A DNA stretch of 64,000 bases from an uncultured Serinicoccus sp. (GCF_947487915.1 NZ_CANKYH010000003.1:62001-126000); one strand, 5' to 3'. Positions 26,605-35,789 are shown, counted from the first letter of the stretch. The notes: generated from the sequence alone by a model not told the origin. Numbers and translations are program-made.

Positions 26605-27782
26605 CCGGTGGCGATGTCCGCCCACTCGCGCAGCCAGGTCTCCCGCTCGGCCTCGATCTGACGGGGGCTGACGACGATCGGGTCCTCGGCGACCTGCGCC
26701 CACTGGGCCCACAGGTCGGGCAGGACGACCTCGTCGTCGACCGGGAAGACGTACATGCTGTCCGGGATGGCGGCCTGGACGTCCGGGCTCAGCAGCCAGG
26801 CGACCACCGCCTGGGCACCCTCGGGATTGTCGGTGCCGGCGAGGACGCCGGCGTACTCCACCTGCCGGAAGCAGGTGTCCAGCAGCGCCCGGGTGGTGGG
26901 CTCGAAGCCGCCGTCGGGGATGGTGAACGGCGGGCTGGAGGCGTAGGAGAGGACGATGGGGCGGTCCCCGTCGCCGCCGCCGGCGGTGAAGTCGACGGTG
27001 TAGGCGTCGGTCCACCCGCTGGTGACCTTGGCGCCGTTGGCCATGAGGTCCTCCCAGTAGCCCTGCCACTCCCCCGGCCCGAACTCGCCGATCGTGGCGA
27101 GCAGGAAGGCCAGGCCCGGGCTGGAGGTGCTCGCGCCCGGCGTGACGAAGAGGTCCTCGTAGGCGGGGTCGGTGAGGTCGGCGAGCGTCTGCGGCGGCTC
27201 GATGCCCTCGTTGGCGAACCACACGCTGTCGATGTTGACGCAGACGTCGCCGTAGTCGACGGGGGTGAGGTAGGCCTCCGCCCCCTCGGCGAGGTCGTGC
27301 TCCTCCACCGACTCCGGCAGGTCGTCGGGGCGGTAGGCCTCCAGCGCCTCGGCCCCGACCACGCGCGTGGCGAAGGTGGTGTCGATGCCGAAGACGACGT
27401 CGGCGGTCGGGTTGCCGGCCGTCAGCACGATCTGGTTGGCCATCTGCCCGGCGTCCCCGGAGAGCTGGACCTCGAGGTCGTAGCCGGTCTCGGCCTCGAA
27501 GGCCGCGAGCAGCTCGTCGGGGAGGGTGAAGGAGTCGTGCGCGGCGAGCACCACGGTGCCGGTGTCGGCGGGCGTGGGCGCCGGCGCCGTGTCGGTGGCG
27601 CCGTCGGTCGAGGCGTCGTCGTCGCCGCCCTCGGCGTCCGGTGACTCCGTGGAGGCGGGGGCGCCCTGGTCCTCGCCGGGCTCGTCGCCGCCACCGGTCA
27701 GGGTGCAGGAGGTGAGGACGAGGCCGGTGGTGAGGGCCAGGGTCAGGGCGGTGGTGGTCCGTCGAGGACGGGTATGGGTCAT
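26601..27782 (-). CDS. thiB: Thiamine-type ABC transporter substrate-binding lipoprotein
   Basis: 393 residues. The signal peptide ends in lipobox LVLTSC (Cys26). An acidic, Pro/Thr-rich spacer of ~45 residues follows, then a type-2 periplasmic-binding fold (TVVLAAHDSFTLPDELLAAF, VVFGIDTTFATRVV, LTPVDYGDVCVN) close to TbpA/ThiB proteins. AGGAG lies 11 nt before ATG 27782; an in-frame ATG at 27800 is possible. The message begins with a TPP riboswitch, so expression should fall when thiamine pyrophosphate is plentiful. Confidence 0.88.
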   Translation of the reverse strand: MTHTRPRRTTTALTLALTTGLVLTSCTLTGGGDEPGEDQGAPASTESPDAEGGDDDASTDGATDTAPAPTPADTGTVVLAAHDSFTLPDELLAAFEAETGYDLEVQLSGDAGQMANQIVLTAGNPTADVVFGIDTTFATRVVGAEALEAYRPDDLPESVEEHDLAEGAEAYLTPVDYGDVCVNIDSVWFANEGIEPPQTLADLTDPAYEDLFVTPGASTSSPGLAFLLATIGEFGPGEWQGYWEDLMANGAKVTSGWTDAYTVDFTAGGGDGDRPIVLSYASSPPFTIPDGGFEPTTRALLDTCFRQVEYAGVLAGTDNPEGAQAVVAWLLSPDVQAAIPDSMYVFPVDDEVVLPDLWAQWAQVAEDPIVVSPRQIEAERETWLREWADIATG

Positions 27783-27801
27783 GATGCAGCGTCTCCTCAT
27801 C

Positions 27802-27884
27802 GACTTCCTTCGCCGGTGCTAGCCGGTGCAGGTTCGAGGGTCTGCGGCGGGTGCCGCACTCTCAGCGCTCGGGCGCTCCCCTGT
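27802..27884 (-). promoter_or_regulatory. TPP riboswitch (THI box) upstream of the thiamine transporter operon
   Basis: On the minus strand the conserved pieces appear in order: GGGGAGCGCC, GCGCTGAGAG, CCGCAGACCCTCGAACCTG, and CACCGGCTAGCACCGGCGAA followed by GGAAG. These are the CUGAGA, ACCC-U-GAACCUG and UA-CACC-GCG-AGGGA elements of the TPP aptamer. It ends about 20 nt before ATG 27782, with the Shine-Dalgarno sequence (GAGGAG, 27791-27797) immediately after it, so translational sequestration is the likely mode. Confidence 0.93.
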
Positions 27885-28101
27885 CGTGGTCGCCCTCGAC
27901 ATTACCACCGCCATCAGGGCGCCGCCCCTCCCCCCGCAGACGGTCCTTCCCCCGCTGGTTTTCCTCGCCCTCCGGGGGGCCGAGCACCATGTCCATGCCC
28001 TTCAGCGTGTTGCGCGTCGACGCCCAGACGATGGCGAGGCCGGCGATCCCGAGCAGGACCCAGAGCACGACGACGATCCATCCGGGGAAGTCCGGCACCA
28101 T
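27862..28101 (-). CDS. Small single-pass membrane protein
   Basis: 79 residues: one N-terminal transmembrane helix (WIVVVLWVLLGIAGLAIVWA), then a charged cytoplasmic-type tail (KGMDMVLGPPEGEENQRGKD...). No family recognised. ATG 28101 starts the hydrophobic segment at the right distance; an upstream in-frame start at 28143 would add 14 residues. Its TGA stop is the TGA inside the CTGAGA element of the TPP aptamer, so the riboswitch begins within this reading frame. Confidence 0.6.
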   Translation of the reverse strand: MVPDFPGWIVVVLWVLLGIAGLAIVWASTRNTLKGMDMVLGPPEGEENQRGKDRLRGEGRRPDGGGNVEGDHDRGAPER

Positions 28102-28283
28102 GAGGGATGCGGCTGCCTTTCTGGATCTGGGGAGGCGGTCCACCGCCGTTGGCTGGCCCGCCGCTGCCGGAGCGACGAGGGCCAGACCGTATCAAACAGG
28201 CCCCGCCGCGCAGACCCTTCCGGAAGCGCTCTCACCCCAAAGGGTGGAATGCCGCCACGGGCTCGCCGCGGGGAGCGCTGTGG

Positions 28284-28289
28284 CACTAT
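28284..28289 (+). promoter_or_regulatory. -10-like hexamer (CACTAT) for the DUF4235 gene
   Basis: CACTAT ends 6 nt before ATG 28296, the same geometry as the other leaderless-type starts; the region is GC-rich and offers no Shine-Dalgarno sequence. Confidence 0.4.
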
Positions 28290-28295
28290 CGGGGT

Positions 28296-28577
28296 ATGGG
28301 AAATCTCGTCGCCAAGGCCGTGACCGTCGCCGCAGTCCTCGCGGCCAGCAGCATCGCCCGCAAGGCCACCGACGGCACCTGGAAGTTCGTCACCGGCAGC
28401 GACTCCCCGGCCAACCCCGAGGACCCCGACATCGACCTCAAGGAGGCCGTGGCCTTCGCCGTCCTCTCCGGTGCCCTGGTGGGCCTGGCCCGGATGCTGG
28501 CGAACCGCGAGTCCAGCCGCGTCATCGCCCGGGCGAGCCGCAAGAGCTCGGAGCAGGTCGCCGACGAGACGAACTGA
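28296..28577 (+). CDS. DUF4235 family protein
   Basis: 93 residues. It matches the small actinobacterial DUF4235 membrane-associated family: N-terminal AKAVTVAAVLAASSIARKAT with W-K-x-V-T-G, then a second hydrophobic helix (EAVAFAVLSGALVGLARMLA) and a basic end (RASRKSSEQV). Function unknown. Divergent from the small membrane protein. The following 188 bp (28578-28765) holds an A-rich stretch, an imperfect hairpin and possible promoter elements (TTGCCT, 17 nt, CATTCT near 28689-28717) for the polysaccharide operon. Confidence 0.85.
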   Translation: MGNLVAKAVTVAAVLAASSIARKATDGTWKFVTGSDSPANPEDPDIDLKEAVAFAVLSGALVGLARMLANRESSRVIARASRKSSEQVADETN

Positions 28578-28765
28578 CGGGAAAAGGTAAAGGGAAAGTA
28601 AAGAATTCGCCGGCCCTCCTGACGCCGGGTTCTCTTTTCTCCCTACTGCGGGCCGCCAGGGTCATCGCATACCTCTGACCTGCACTCTTGCCTTTCTGCG
28701 GGTGAACGGTCATTCTTGGGACTGGCCTTTTGTCATGCCCCGCACCATTTCCCCCAAGGATGCTC

Positions 28766-30583
28766 GTGAGCCCACGCCCCCGTCGTGTCCCGGATGCGCT
28801 CAAACGCGTGCTCTGGGCCCTCGGCGACGGGACGGTGTGGGCGGTGGCGATCCTCGGCATGACCTGGATCAGGTTCCAGTACGACGCCGGTCGCGCCTTC
28901 GTCACGGACACCTGGGTGGTCGCCGGGACCGCGGCCGCGATCCACCTGATCCTGGGCATGCTGCTCGGGCCCTACCTCATCAAGCACATCCGGGGGTCCT
29001 TCGAGGAGGTCACGGCGGTCTGCCGGGCCGCCCTCCTCACGGCGCTGATCGTCAGCGTGTGGGCCATCTGGCTCCAGCCCTACATCGTGCCGCGCTCGGT
29101 CCCCAGCGTGGGCGCCGCGGTGGCGATCTCGCTCATGCTGGCCGCGCGCTTCGTCGTGCGGTCCTACCGCGCCCGGGCCGCGGTCCGGCGCGAGGTCGAC
29201 CACACCGCCATCATCTACGGCGCCGGGGTGCTCGGTCGGCGGTTGCTGGGCAACATGCTGCAGGACGACACCTCTCCCTTCCGTCCGGTCGCCTTCCTCG
29301 ACGACGACCGCAGCAAGCGCAAGCTCCGGATCGACGGCATCCGGGTCCGCGGCGACCGGACTGCCATGGGACGCGTGGCGAGGCGCTACGAGGCCACCCA
29401 CCTCATCGTGGCGATCCCGAGGGCCGACTCGGCGCTGATGAGAGAGGTCAACGACCTCGCGGGCGAGGCCGGGCTCACGGTCAAGGTGCTGCCCAACCTC
29501 GACCGGCTGCTGGACGCCGACCCGCACGCGGACGACCTGCGCGACATCGACCTCGAGGACCTGCTGGGTCGTCGTCGCACCGAGCTCGACCAGGGCGCCA
29601 TCACCGACCACCTGACCGGCAAGGTCGTGCTGGTCACCGGTGCGGGCGGCTCGATCGGCTCCGAGCTCTGCCGGCAGATCGCGCGCTTCCACCCGCGCCG
29701 GCTGGTGCTGCTCGACCGCGACGAGTCGGCGCTGCACGCCGTGCAGCTCTCCCTCACCGGCCGCGGGCTGCTGCAGAGCGAGGACGTCGTGCTGTGCGAC
29801 ATCGGCGACGCCGGCATGGTGGACCGCGTCTTCCACCAGCACCGGCCCGACGTCGTCTTCCACGCCGCCGCCCTCAAGCACCTGCCGCTCCTCCAGCGCT
29901 TCCCGATGGAGGCGTGGCGGGTCAACGTCTCGGGCACCCTCAACGTGCTCCGCTCGGCGGCGGCCTACGGGGTCGGGACCTTCGTCAACATCAGCACCGA
30001 CAAGGCGGCCAACCCGACCTCCATCCTCGGCTACACCAAGCGCGTCACGGAGCGGCTGACCTCTCACTTCGCCTTCAGCCAGCCCGGGCGCTACGTCTCG
30101 GTGCGGTTCGGCAACGTCCTGGGCTCGCGCGGCTCGGTCATCCCCGTCTTCACCGAGCAGATCGAGCGTGGCGGTCCGGTCACCGTCACCCACCCCGACG
30201 TCGAGCGCTTCTTCATGCTCATCCCCGAGGCCTGCCAGCTCGTCATGCAGGCCGCCTCGCTGGGGTCCGACGGGGACGTGCTCGTCCTGGACATGGGGGT
30301 CCCCGTGCGTATCGACGACATGGCCCGCACCCTCATCGCGATGTCGGGACGCCGCGACGTGAGCATCGAGTACACCGGGCTGCGGCCCGGCGAGAAGCTC
30401 ACCGAGGACCTCTTCGGGCTGGACGAGGAGCAGCAGACCCGCCACCACCTGCTGTGGTCGGTGCGCGTGCCCGGGCTGGACCCCGACGAGGTCCCCTCGG
30501 GACGTCTCTCCAGCACCCCTGAGCTCATCGCCTGGCTCCGCGACCGCTCCGACCCGACCGAGAGCGTGCTGCACCCGGCATGA
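28766..30583 (+). CDS. PglF/CapD/WbpM-type nucleotide-sugar 4,6-dehydratase, membrane-bound
   Basis: About 605 residues, first gene of the plus-strand polysaccharide block. Four transmembrane helices occupy residues ~10-140. A CoA-binding-like Rossmann domain follows (IIYGAGVLGRRLLGNML), then the SDR catalytic domain with VTGAGGSIGSELCRQI, NISTDKAANPTSILGYTKR and VRFGNVLGSRGSVIPVF. Members convert UDP-GlcNAc to its 4-keto-6-deoxy derivative, en route to bacillosamine, QuiNAc or FucNAc. GTG 28766 is preferred because AAGGA lies 5 nt before it; ATG 28760 would overlap that Shine-Dalgarno sequence. Confidence 0.92.
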   Translation: MSPRPRRVPDALKRVLWALGDGTVWAVAILGMTWIRFQYDAGRAFVTDTWVVAGTAAAIHLILGMLLGPYLIKHIRGSFEEVTAVCRAALLTALIVSVWAIWLQPYIVPRSVPSVGAAVAISLMLAARFVVRSYRARAAVRREVDHTAIIYGAGVLGRRLLGNMLQDDTSPFRPVAFLDDDRSKRKLRIDGIRVRGDRTAMGRVARRYEATHLIVAIPRADSALMREVNDLAGEAGLTVKVLPNLDRLLDADPHADDLRDIDLEDLLGRRRTELDQGAITDHLTGKVVLVTGAGGSIGSELCRQIARFHPRRLVLLDRDESALHAVQLSLTGRGLLQSEDVVLCDIGDAGMVDRVFHQHRPDVVFHAAALKHLPLLQRFPMEAWRVNVSGTLNVLRSAAAYGVGTFVNISTDKAANPTSILGYTKRVTERLTSHFAFSQPGRYVSVRFGNVLGSRGSVIPVFTEQIERGGPVTVTHPDVERFFMLIPEACQLVMQAASLGSDGDVLVLDMGVPVRIDDMARTLIAMSGRRDVSIEYTGLRPGEKLTEDLFGLDEEQQTRHHLLWSVRVPGLDPDEVPSGRLSSTPELIAWLRDRSDPTESVLHPA

Positions 30584-31464
30584 GTGACCTCGCCCCCGCG
30601 GCGCTGGCCGTGGGTGCGGGCGTGCTCACCGCAGCGTCCGCGCCCGCCGTCGCCCCGCTGCTGCGCTCGTGGGGCCTGGTCGACGTCCCCAACCACCGCT
30701 CGTCCCACGGCAGCCCGACGCTCCGGGGGGCAGGTCTGGCGCTGCTCCTCGGCATCCTGCTCACCGCCGGCGTCGCCGGGATGCTCGGCGCCACCGGTCT
30801 TCCGTGGGTGGCGCTGGGAGCCTGCGCCGTGACGGCCGGGGTGGGCCTGGCGGTCGACCTGAGCGAGCCCAGCCCGCTGGTGCGCCTGGTGCTGCTCGCG
30901 CTGGTGGGCGCCGCCCTGGGATCCCTGCTGGGCGGGCCGGGCACCGCCCTCCTCGGCGCCGTGGCGATGCCGGTGCTCGTCAATGTCGTGAACTTCATGG
31001 ACGGGATCAACGGCATCACCGCCCTGACCGCCCTCGCCTGGGGGCTCGTCGCCGTGCTGGGCGCCGGCACGGAGGCGGCCGTGGCGCTCGGCGCGCTCAC
31101 CCTGGGGGCAGCGGCGGGCTTCCTGCCGTGGAACCTCCCCAGGGCCCGCATGTTCCTCGGGGACTGCGGCAGCTACCTCGTCGGCGCCCTCGTCACCGCA
31201 GCCCTGCTCCTCGAGCAGTCCGGGGGCGGGCACGTCCTGCTCCTGCTGCTGCCGCTGCTGCCCTCGGTCGTCGACACCGGCCTGACCCTGGTTCGCCGCG
31301 CCGCGCGAGGCGAGCGGCTCACCGAGGCCCACCGCGAGCACCTCTACCAACGCCTCTCGCGGCGGCCCGGGTGGACGCACGGGCGGGTGGCGTGCCTGTG
31401 GGCCGGCCTGGGACTCGCCGGGGCCGGGATCTGGTGGCTGCTGCGGCACAATGGTGCCTCGTGA
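30580..31464 (+). CDS. WecA/MraY-type polyprenyl-phosphate sugar-1-phosphate transferase
   Basis: 294 residues with about nine transmembrane helices. The catalytic motif VVNFMDGINGITAL carries the Asp residues that bind Mg2+ and phosphate, and ARMFLGDCGSYL is the second family motif; HRSSHGSPTLRGAG marks the cytoplasmic loop 1. It should load the first sugar onto undecaprenyl phosphate for the polysaccharide. Slightly short for the family (usually 320-350). ATG 30580 overlaps the preceding stop, and its own stop overlaps the next start (GTGA). Confidence 0.9.
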   Translation: MSDLAPAALAVGAGVLTAASAPAVAPLLRSWGLVDVPNHRSSHGSPTLRGAGLALLLGILLTAGVAGMLGATGLPWVALGACAVTAGVGLAVDLSEPSPLVRLVLLALVGAALGSLLGGPGTALLGAVAMPVLVNVVNFMDGINGITALTALAWGLVAVLGAGTEAAVALGALTLGAAAGFLPWNLPRARMFLGDCGSYLVGALVTAALLLEQSGGGHVLLLLLPLLPSVVDTGLTLVRRAARGERLTEAHREHLYQRLSRRPGWTHGRVACLWAGLGLAGAGIWWLLRHNGAS

Positions 31465-32807
31465 GCGGCGCTTCCAGGGTCAGGTCCACAGGTCTCGGCT
31501 TCGTGGTCATCCTGACGAACGTCCTCATCGTGGCGCTGGTGGCGATCGGCTTCTCCCAGCGCGGCTTCTCCGGCTGGTGGGACACCCTGCGCGGCGACTG
31601 GCAGCCCCCGACCGTCAGCGACCCCTACGCCGACGACTCGCAGGTCACCGCCCCGCCCACCGAGTCCGAGCCGACACCGAGTCCCTCGCCCTCTCCGTCG
31701 CCGTCGCCGACGACCGAGGAGCCCGAGCCGCCCTCGCTGGCGGAGCGCTTCGAGGAGGGTGAGGACCTGTCCGTCCTCGTCCTCGGCGACCGGACCGGCA
31801 CCCACGAGAACGACTGGGTCGCCGCCTGGGCCCGCCAGCTCACGGACAGCCGGGAGGTGCAGCTCACCAGCACGCTGGCCGAGGACCCCACCCGCTACGG
31901 CGATCCGGTCGGCTTCGGCGGCGAGGGCCCCGTGCTCGACATCGACAACGCGAGCCTGGTGCAGGGAACCCCGGAGTATGCCGCCGCTCGCCTGGACCTC
32001 TTCGTCCAGGACGACCCCGACCTGGTGCTGGTGAGCTTCGGGCGCGCCAACACCCCTGAGGACCTTGCCGGGCAGCTGAGCGACCTCCAGGACGAGCTCG
32101 CCCAGGAGCTCCCGGACGCGCAGGTGCGCTACGTGGTGCAGCCCCCCCGCCGCGACGGCGAGCCTCCCGTCACCGACACCGTGCGCGAGTGGGCCCAGGA
32201 CGAGGACGCGGAGCTCATCGATGTCGCCCAGGTCTTCGAGGAGGAGGGCATCGTCGACGAGACGGTGTCGGGCCGCGACCCGCTCAGCGTCAACATCTTC
32301 GGCGGGCAGCGGTGGGCGCAGGTCGTGCAGGACGCGGTGTTCGGCGGCGACCCGGTGGACGAGGACGATGCACCTCAGGACGACGACGCCGGCGCGGCGC
32401 CCGAGGTCGACGGTGGGGACGGGGCCGACGAGGACGCCGGTGTCGAGGGCGGCTCGGCGGCCGCCGACCCCACACGTGCCCAGGAGCCGAGCGCCCAGTC
32501 CGCACCGCCGGTGGCGACGCAGGTCCGGCCGACGGCCGATCCCTCCCCCTGGCAGCCGTCGGTGTCGCCCTGGTCCCCGGCCCCGTCGCCCGAGCCGTCA
32601 CCCACGGCCCCCGCGCCCACGGGCCCCACGCCGTCTTCGGGGCCCACGGGTCCCGAACCCACCGGCCCACCGAGCACGAGTCCCGAACCCGGGCCCGATC
32701 CGTCGCCGACGGACCCCGGCCCCACGGCGCCGGAGCCGGAGCCGACGGACCCCGCGACCTCTGGCCCGGACACGGCTGGGCCCCTGTCCTGGCGGACGGC
32801 CACCTGA
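31461..32807 (+). CDS. Membrane-anchored SGNH-fold protein lacking catalytic Ser and His, with Pro-rich tail
   Basis: 448 residues from GTG 31461 (GTGA coupling). One transmembrane helix (FVVILTNVLIVALVAIGF), a (PS)n linker (TPSPSPSPSPSPTTE), an SGNH/GDSL-type domain (~residues 90-300), and a ~130-residue Pro/Ser/Thr/Gly-rich tail. The GDS motif reads VLGDRTGT, so the nucleophilic Ser is Arg, and the end motif reads DPLSVNIFGG where the family has DxxHxN, so the His is also lost. It is therefore probably a non-hydrolytic, cell-surface relative of the SGNH proteins common in actinobacterial exopolysaccharide loci. Confidence 0.78.
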   Translation: MSGASRVRSTGLGFVVILTNVLIVALVAIGFSQRGFSGWWDTLRGDWQPPTVSDPYADDSQVTAPPTESEPTPSPSPSPSPSPTTEEPEPPSLAERFEEGEDLSVLVLGDRTGTHENDWVAAWARQLTDSREVQLTSTLAEDPTRYGDPVGFGGEGPVLDIDNASLVQGTPEYAAARLDLFVQDDPDLVLVSFGRANTPEDLAGQLSDLQDELAQELPDAQVRYVVQPPRRDGEPPVTDTVREWAQDEDAELIDVAQVFEEEGIVDETVSGRDPLSVNIFGGQRWAQVVQDAVFGGDPVDEDDAPQDDDAGAAPEVDGGDGADEDAGVEGGSAAADPTRAQEPSAQSAPPVATQVRPTADPSPWQPSVSPWSPAPSPEPSPTAPAPTGPTPSSGPTGPEPTGPPSTSPEPGPDPSPTDPGPTAPEPEPTDPATSGPDTAGPLSWRTAT

Positions 32808-32812
32808 GGCCT

Positions 32813-34057
32813 ATGCGGATCCTGCTGCTCAGCCACTACTACGCCCCCGAGACCGGCCCGCCCCAGCTGCGCTGGTCCGCCCTGGTGAGAGACCTCGTGG
32901 CCGCGGGGCACGAGGTCCACGTGGTGACACCGGCGCCGCACTACCCGACCGGCCGACTGCTGCCCGGCGAGGACCCGGCACAGGTGGGCCGGGCCCACCG
33001 CGGCGAGCACGGCGAGACCGTGCACCGGGTCGCCTTCCGGTCGTCGACGGGCGACGCCCGCTCGCTGCTCGTGGATCAGGTCGTCGCCGCCGTCGACACC
33101 GTGCTGACGACCTCACGTCGACGACGCGAGCTGCGGCCGGACGTCGTCGTCGCCACGGTCCCTGGTCTGCCGACGGCCCTCGCCGGACGCGTCACCGCCA
33201 CCCTGCTCCGCGTCCCCCTCGTGCTGGAGATGCGCGACGCCTGGCCGGACATCCTCGGCGGTCCCGCCTCCGAGGACTGTGGGAGTGCCCGGGCCACGGT
33301 CCGCTCGGGCGTGGTGCGGCTGGTCTCGACGGGCGTCACCTGGCTGCAACGGTCGGCCGACCTCGTGGTCACCACCACCGACAGCTTCGCCCGCACCCTG
33401 CGGGAGCGCGGCGTGCCACGGGTGGTGGCCGTCCGGAACGCCCACCACGGGCTGCCGGGCCGACCCCGCGCGGCCGTCTCCCGGCCGTCCGCCGGTCCGC
33501 TGCGCGTCGTCTACGTCGGCACCGTCGGACGGGCGCAGGGGCTGGAGACAGCCGTCGAGGCCGCGCACCTCGCCCGCGTGGACGGGGTGGACCTCGCGCT
33601 GCGAGTGGTGGGCACCGGAGCCAGGCTGGCCCCGGTGCGCCGCCTCGCGCGGGAGCTGCAGGCTCCCGTGGAGTTCGTCGGGCCGGTGACGCGCGAGCAG
33701 GTGGCAGAGCACTACGACTGGTGCGACACCTTTCTCGTCAGCCTGCGCGACTGGCCCGGTCTCGACAGCACCGTGCCCTCGAAGCTCTACGAGGCCCTGG
33801 CTCTCGGGCTGCACGTGTCTGCGTCGGCCACCGGTGAGACGGCCACGATCGTCCGCGAGACCGGGGCGGGCTTCGCGACCGCGCCCGGCGATGCGCAGGG
33901 CCTCGCCCGTGCCTGGGGGGCGCTCGCCGAGACCGGGCCGCAGCAGGACACCGCACGGATGAGGCACTGGGTGGACCGGCACGCCAGCGAGTCGGGTGCG
34001 GCCGGGGTCCTGCTGGACGCCTTGACCGGTCTGCGCCACGACAGGCTCGGGGTATGA
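32813..34057 (+). CDS. GT4-family glycosyltransferase (WbuB-like)
   Basis: 414 residues. The N-terminus MRILLLSHYYAPETGPPQLR and HEVHVVTPAPHYPTGR are typical of WbuB-type GT4 enzymes. The donor domain has VYVGTVGRAQGLETAVEAA, VGTGARLAPV and VPSKLYEALALGLHVSA with the E-x7-E-type region. ATG 32813 follows the previous stop by 5 nt with GAGG before it; its stop overlaps the next ATG. Sugar specificity not readable. Confidence 0.88.
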   Translation: MRILLLSHYYAPETGPPQLRWSALVRDLVAAGHEVHVVTPAPHYPTGRLLPGEDPAQVGRAHRGEHGETVHRVAFRSSTGDARSLLVDQVVAAVDTVLTTSRRRRELRPDVVVATVPGLPTALAGRVTATLLRVPLVLEMRDAWPDILGGPASEDCGSARATVRSGVVRLVSTGVTWLQRSADLVVTTTDSFARTLRERGVPRVVAVRNAHHGLPGRPRAAVSRPSAGPLRVVYVGTVGRAQGLETAVEAAHLARVDGVDLALRVVGTGARLAPVRRLARELQAPVEFVGPVTREQVAEHYDWCDTFLVSLRDWPGLDSTVPSKLYEALALGLHVSASATGETATIVRETGAGFATAPGDAQGLARAWGALAETGPQQDTARMRHWVDRHASESGAAGVLLDALTGLRHDRLGV

Positions 34058-35772
34058 CGCCCGCTCGCCCCTGGCGGCGCGCGCGGCACCTGGGCGCGGC
34101 CGGGGTCACGGTGCTCGCAATGGCCGTCGACGACCCCGCATGGCTGACCGTCCAGGCCGGGCGCCGGGCTCCGCGCCGGCTCCGGGGGCTGCTGGGCCGG
34201 GTGGCGACCCGTACGGACAGTCCGTCCGCCACTGCGGTGTGGGGCGAGCTGTTGCTGGACCGGCCTGAGCAGGCACGCGAGCGCCTCTCCCGGCAGCGCC
34301 GCAGCGGTGCGCTCTCGCGCGCGCTGGCCGTGCACGCCGGCCAGCGTCCCAATGCGGCCGGGGGTGGCGGCGCGCGCGCCCGGTGGGCCTGGCTGGTGGG
34401 TGACCTCGAGGAGGTCGAGGCCCTCCTCGCCGACGACGACGTGCCGCGCCGCCTGCGGAGGAAGCTGGCCGGCGACCTGGAGGCGCTGCAGCCCGGCCCA
34501 CGACCCGCACCCGCCGTGCCACCACGTGACTGGGGCACTGATGCGTCCCGACCGCGCGTCGTGCATGCCCTCACGAACTCCTTGCCCTGGACCCGGTCGG
34601 GCTACACCCTGCGCAGCCAGGCGGTCCTCCGCGCGCAGCAGCAGGCCGGGATCGAGGTCGCGGCGCTGACGCGACCGGCATACCCCGTCTCCATCGGTCG
34701 GGTGCTCACCGCCGACGTCGACGTGGTGGAGGGCGTGCCCTACCACCGCTGCGTCCCGACCGTCCTTGCCCCCGGGGAGGCCGGGCGCATCGACCGGTGG
34801 GCGGCCGATCTCGCCCGCCTCGCCCGCACGCACCGGGCCACCCACCTGCACTCGACCACGCACTACCCCAACGCGCTGGCCGCCCAGGCCGCGGCCTGCG
34901 CGCTCGGTCTTCCCTGGGTCCACGAGGTGCGAGGCCAGCTGGAGCGCACCTGGGCCTCGGCACGCCGCCGGGCGGGTGACCCCGCCCCCTATGCGAGCGG
35001 CCGGTTCGTCGCGTGGCGCGCCCGGGAGGCCGAGCTCGCGGCCGCCGCCGATCACGTGGTGACCATCAGCGAGACGATGCGCGCCGACCTCGTGCAGCGC
35101 GGTGTCGAGCCGGGCCGGGTGAGCGTCGTCCCCAACGGCATCGACGCCTCCCTCCTGCAGCGCGACATCACGCCGGAGCGGGCCCGTGGTGTGCTCGGGC
35201 TGGCTGGTGCGGGACTGTGGGTGGGTGCCGTGTCGTCGGTCGTGCACTACGAGGGGCTGACGGACCTCGCGGAGGCGGTGGCGCTGCTGCGCGCCCAGGG
35301 GGCGGACGTGCGAGGCGTGGTCGTCGGCGACGGCGTGGCCTGGCCGGGCCTGAGCCGCCGGGTGGCTGAGCTCGGCCTCGAGGAGACGTTCCTCCTCCCG
35401 GGACGACTCGGACGTGACGACGCCCTGCGGTGGCTCGATGCCCTCGACGTGGTGGTGGTGCCCCGGGAGGATCACGAGGTGACCCGGCTGGTGCCGCCGC
35501 TCAAGCTCGTCGAGGCCATGGGGGTCGGCCGCCCCGTCGTCGCCTCCGACCTCCCGCCCCTGGCGGAGATCGTCGCTCCTGGCGAGACCGGGCTGCTCAC
35601 GCCGCCGCAGGACCCGGTGGCGCTCGCGGCCGCCGTCGGCTCGTTGCTCGAGGACGCCGACCGACGCCACGACCTCGCCGCCAGGGCCCGCACCTTCGCG
35701 GCCACGCGGACCTGGGACGCGCTGGCCGGGACATACCGGCGGGTCTACGGAATGTCGGGCGCGGACCGGTGA
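34054..35772 (+). CDS. GT4-family glycosyltransferase with N-terminal helical extension
   Basis: 572 residues. Residues ~1-160 are Arg/Ala-rich helical repeats without a recognised domain. The GT-B part starts at VVHALTNSLPWTRSGYTLRS and includes VHEVRGQLERTWASA, VVPNGIDASLL, VSSVVHYEGLTDLAEAV and VPPLKLVEAMGVGRPVVAS. The S-x-GY-x-x-R start block is shared with three other glycosyltransferases here (genes at 39480, 48381 and 52557), so they form one paralogous set. ATG 34054 overlaps the previous stop. Confidence 0.87.
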   Translation: MTPARPWRRARHLGAAGVTVLAMAVDDPAWLTVQAGRRAPRRLRGLLGRVATRTDSPSATAVWGELLLDRPEQARERLSRQRRSGALSRALAVHAGQRPNAAGGGGARARWAWLVGDLEEVEALLADDDVPRRLRRKLAGDLEALQPGPRPAPAVPPRDWGTDASRPRVVHALTNSLPWTRSGYTLRSQAVLRAQQQAGIEVAALTRPAYPVSIGRVLTADVDVVEGVPYHRCVPTVLAPGEAGRIDRWAADLARLARTHRATHLHSTTHYPNALAAQAAACALGLPWVHEVRGQLERTWASARRRAGDPAPYASGRFVAWRAREAELAAAADHVVTISETMRADLVQRGVEPGRVSVVPNGIDASLLQRDITPERARGVLGLAGAGLWVGAVSSVVHYEGLTDLAEAVALLRAQGADVRGVVVGDGVAWPGLSRRVAELGLEETFLLPGRLGRDDALRWLDALDVVVVPREDHEVTRLVPPLKLVEAMGVGRPVVASDLPPLAEIVAPGETGLLTPPQDPVALAAAVGSLLEDADRRHDLAARARTFAATRTWDALAGTYRRVYGMSGADR

Positions 35773-35789
35773 CCGTGGACAATGGGCGC

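Noticed and set aside
32189-32812. N-terminal extension of the GT4 at 32813 into the SGNH-like gene
   Set aside because: The extension is an out-of-frame reading of the Pro-rich tail; glycosyltransferase homology begins exactly at ATG 32813.
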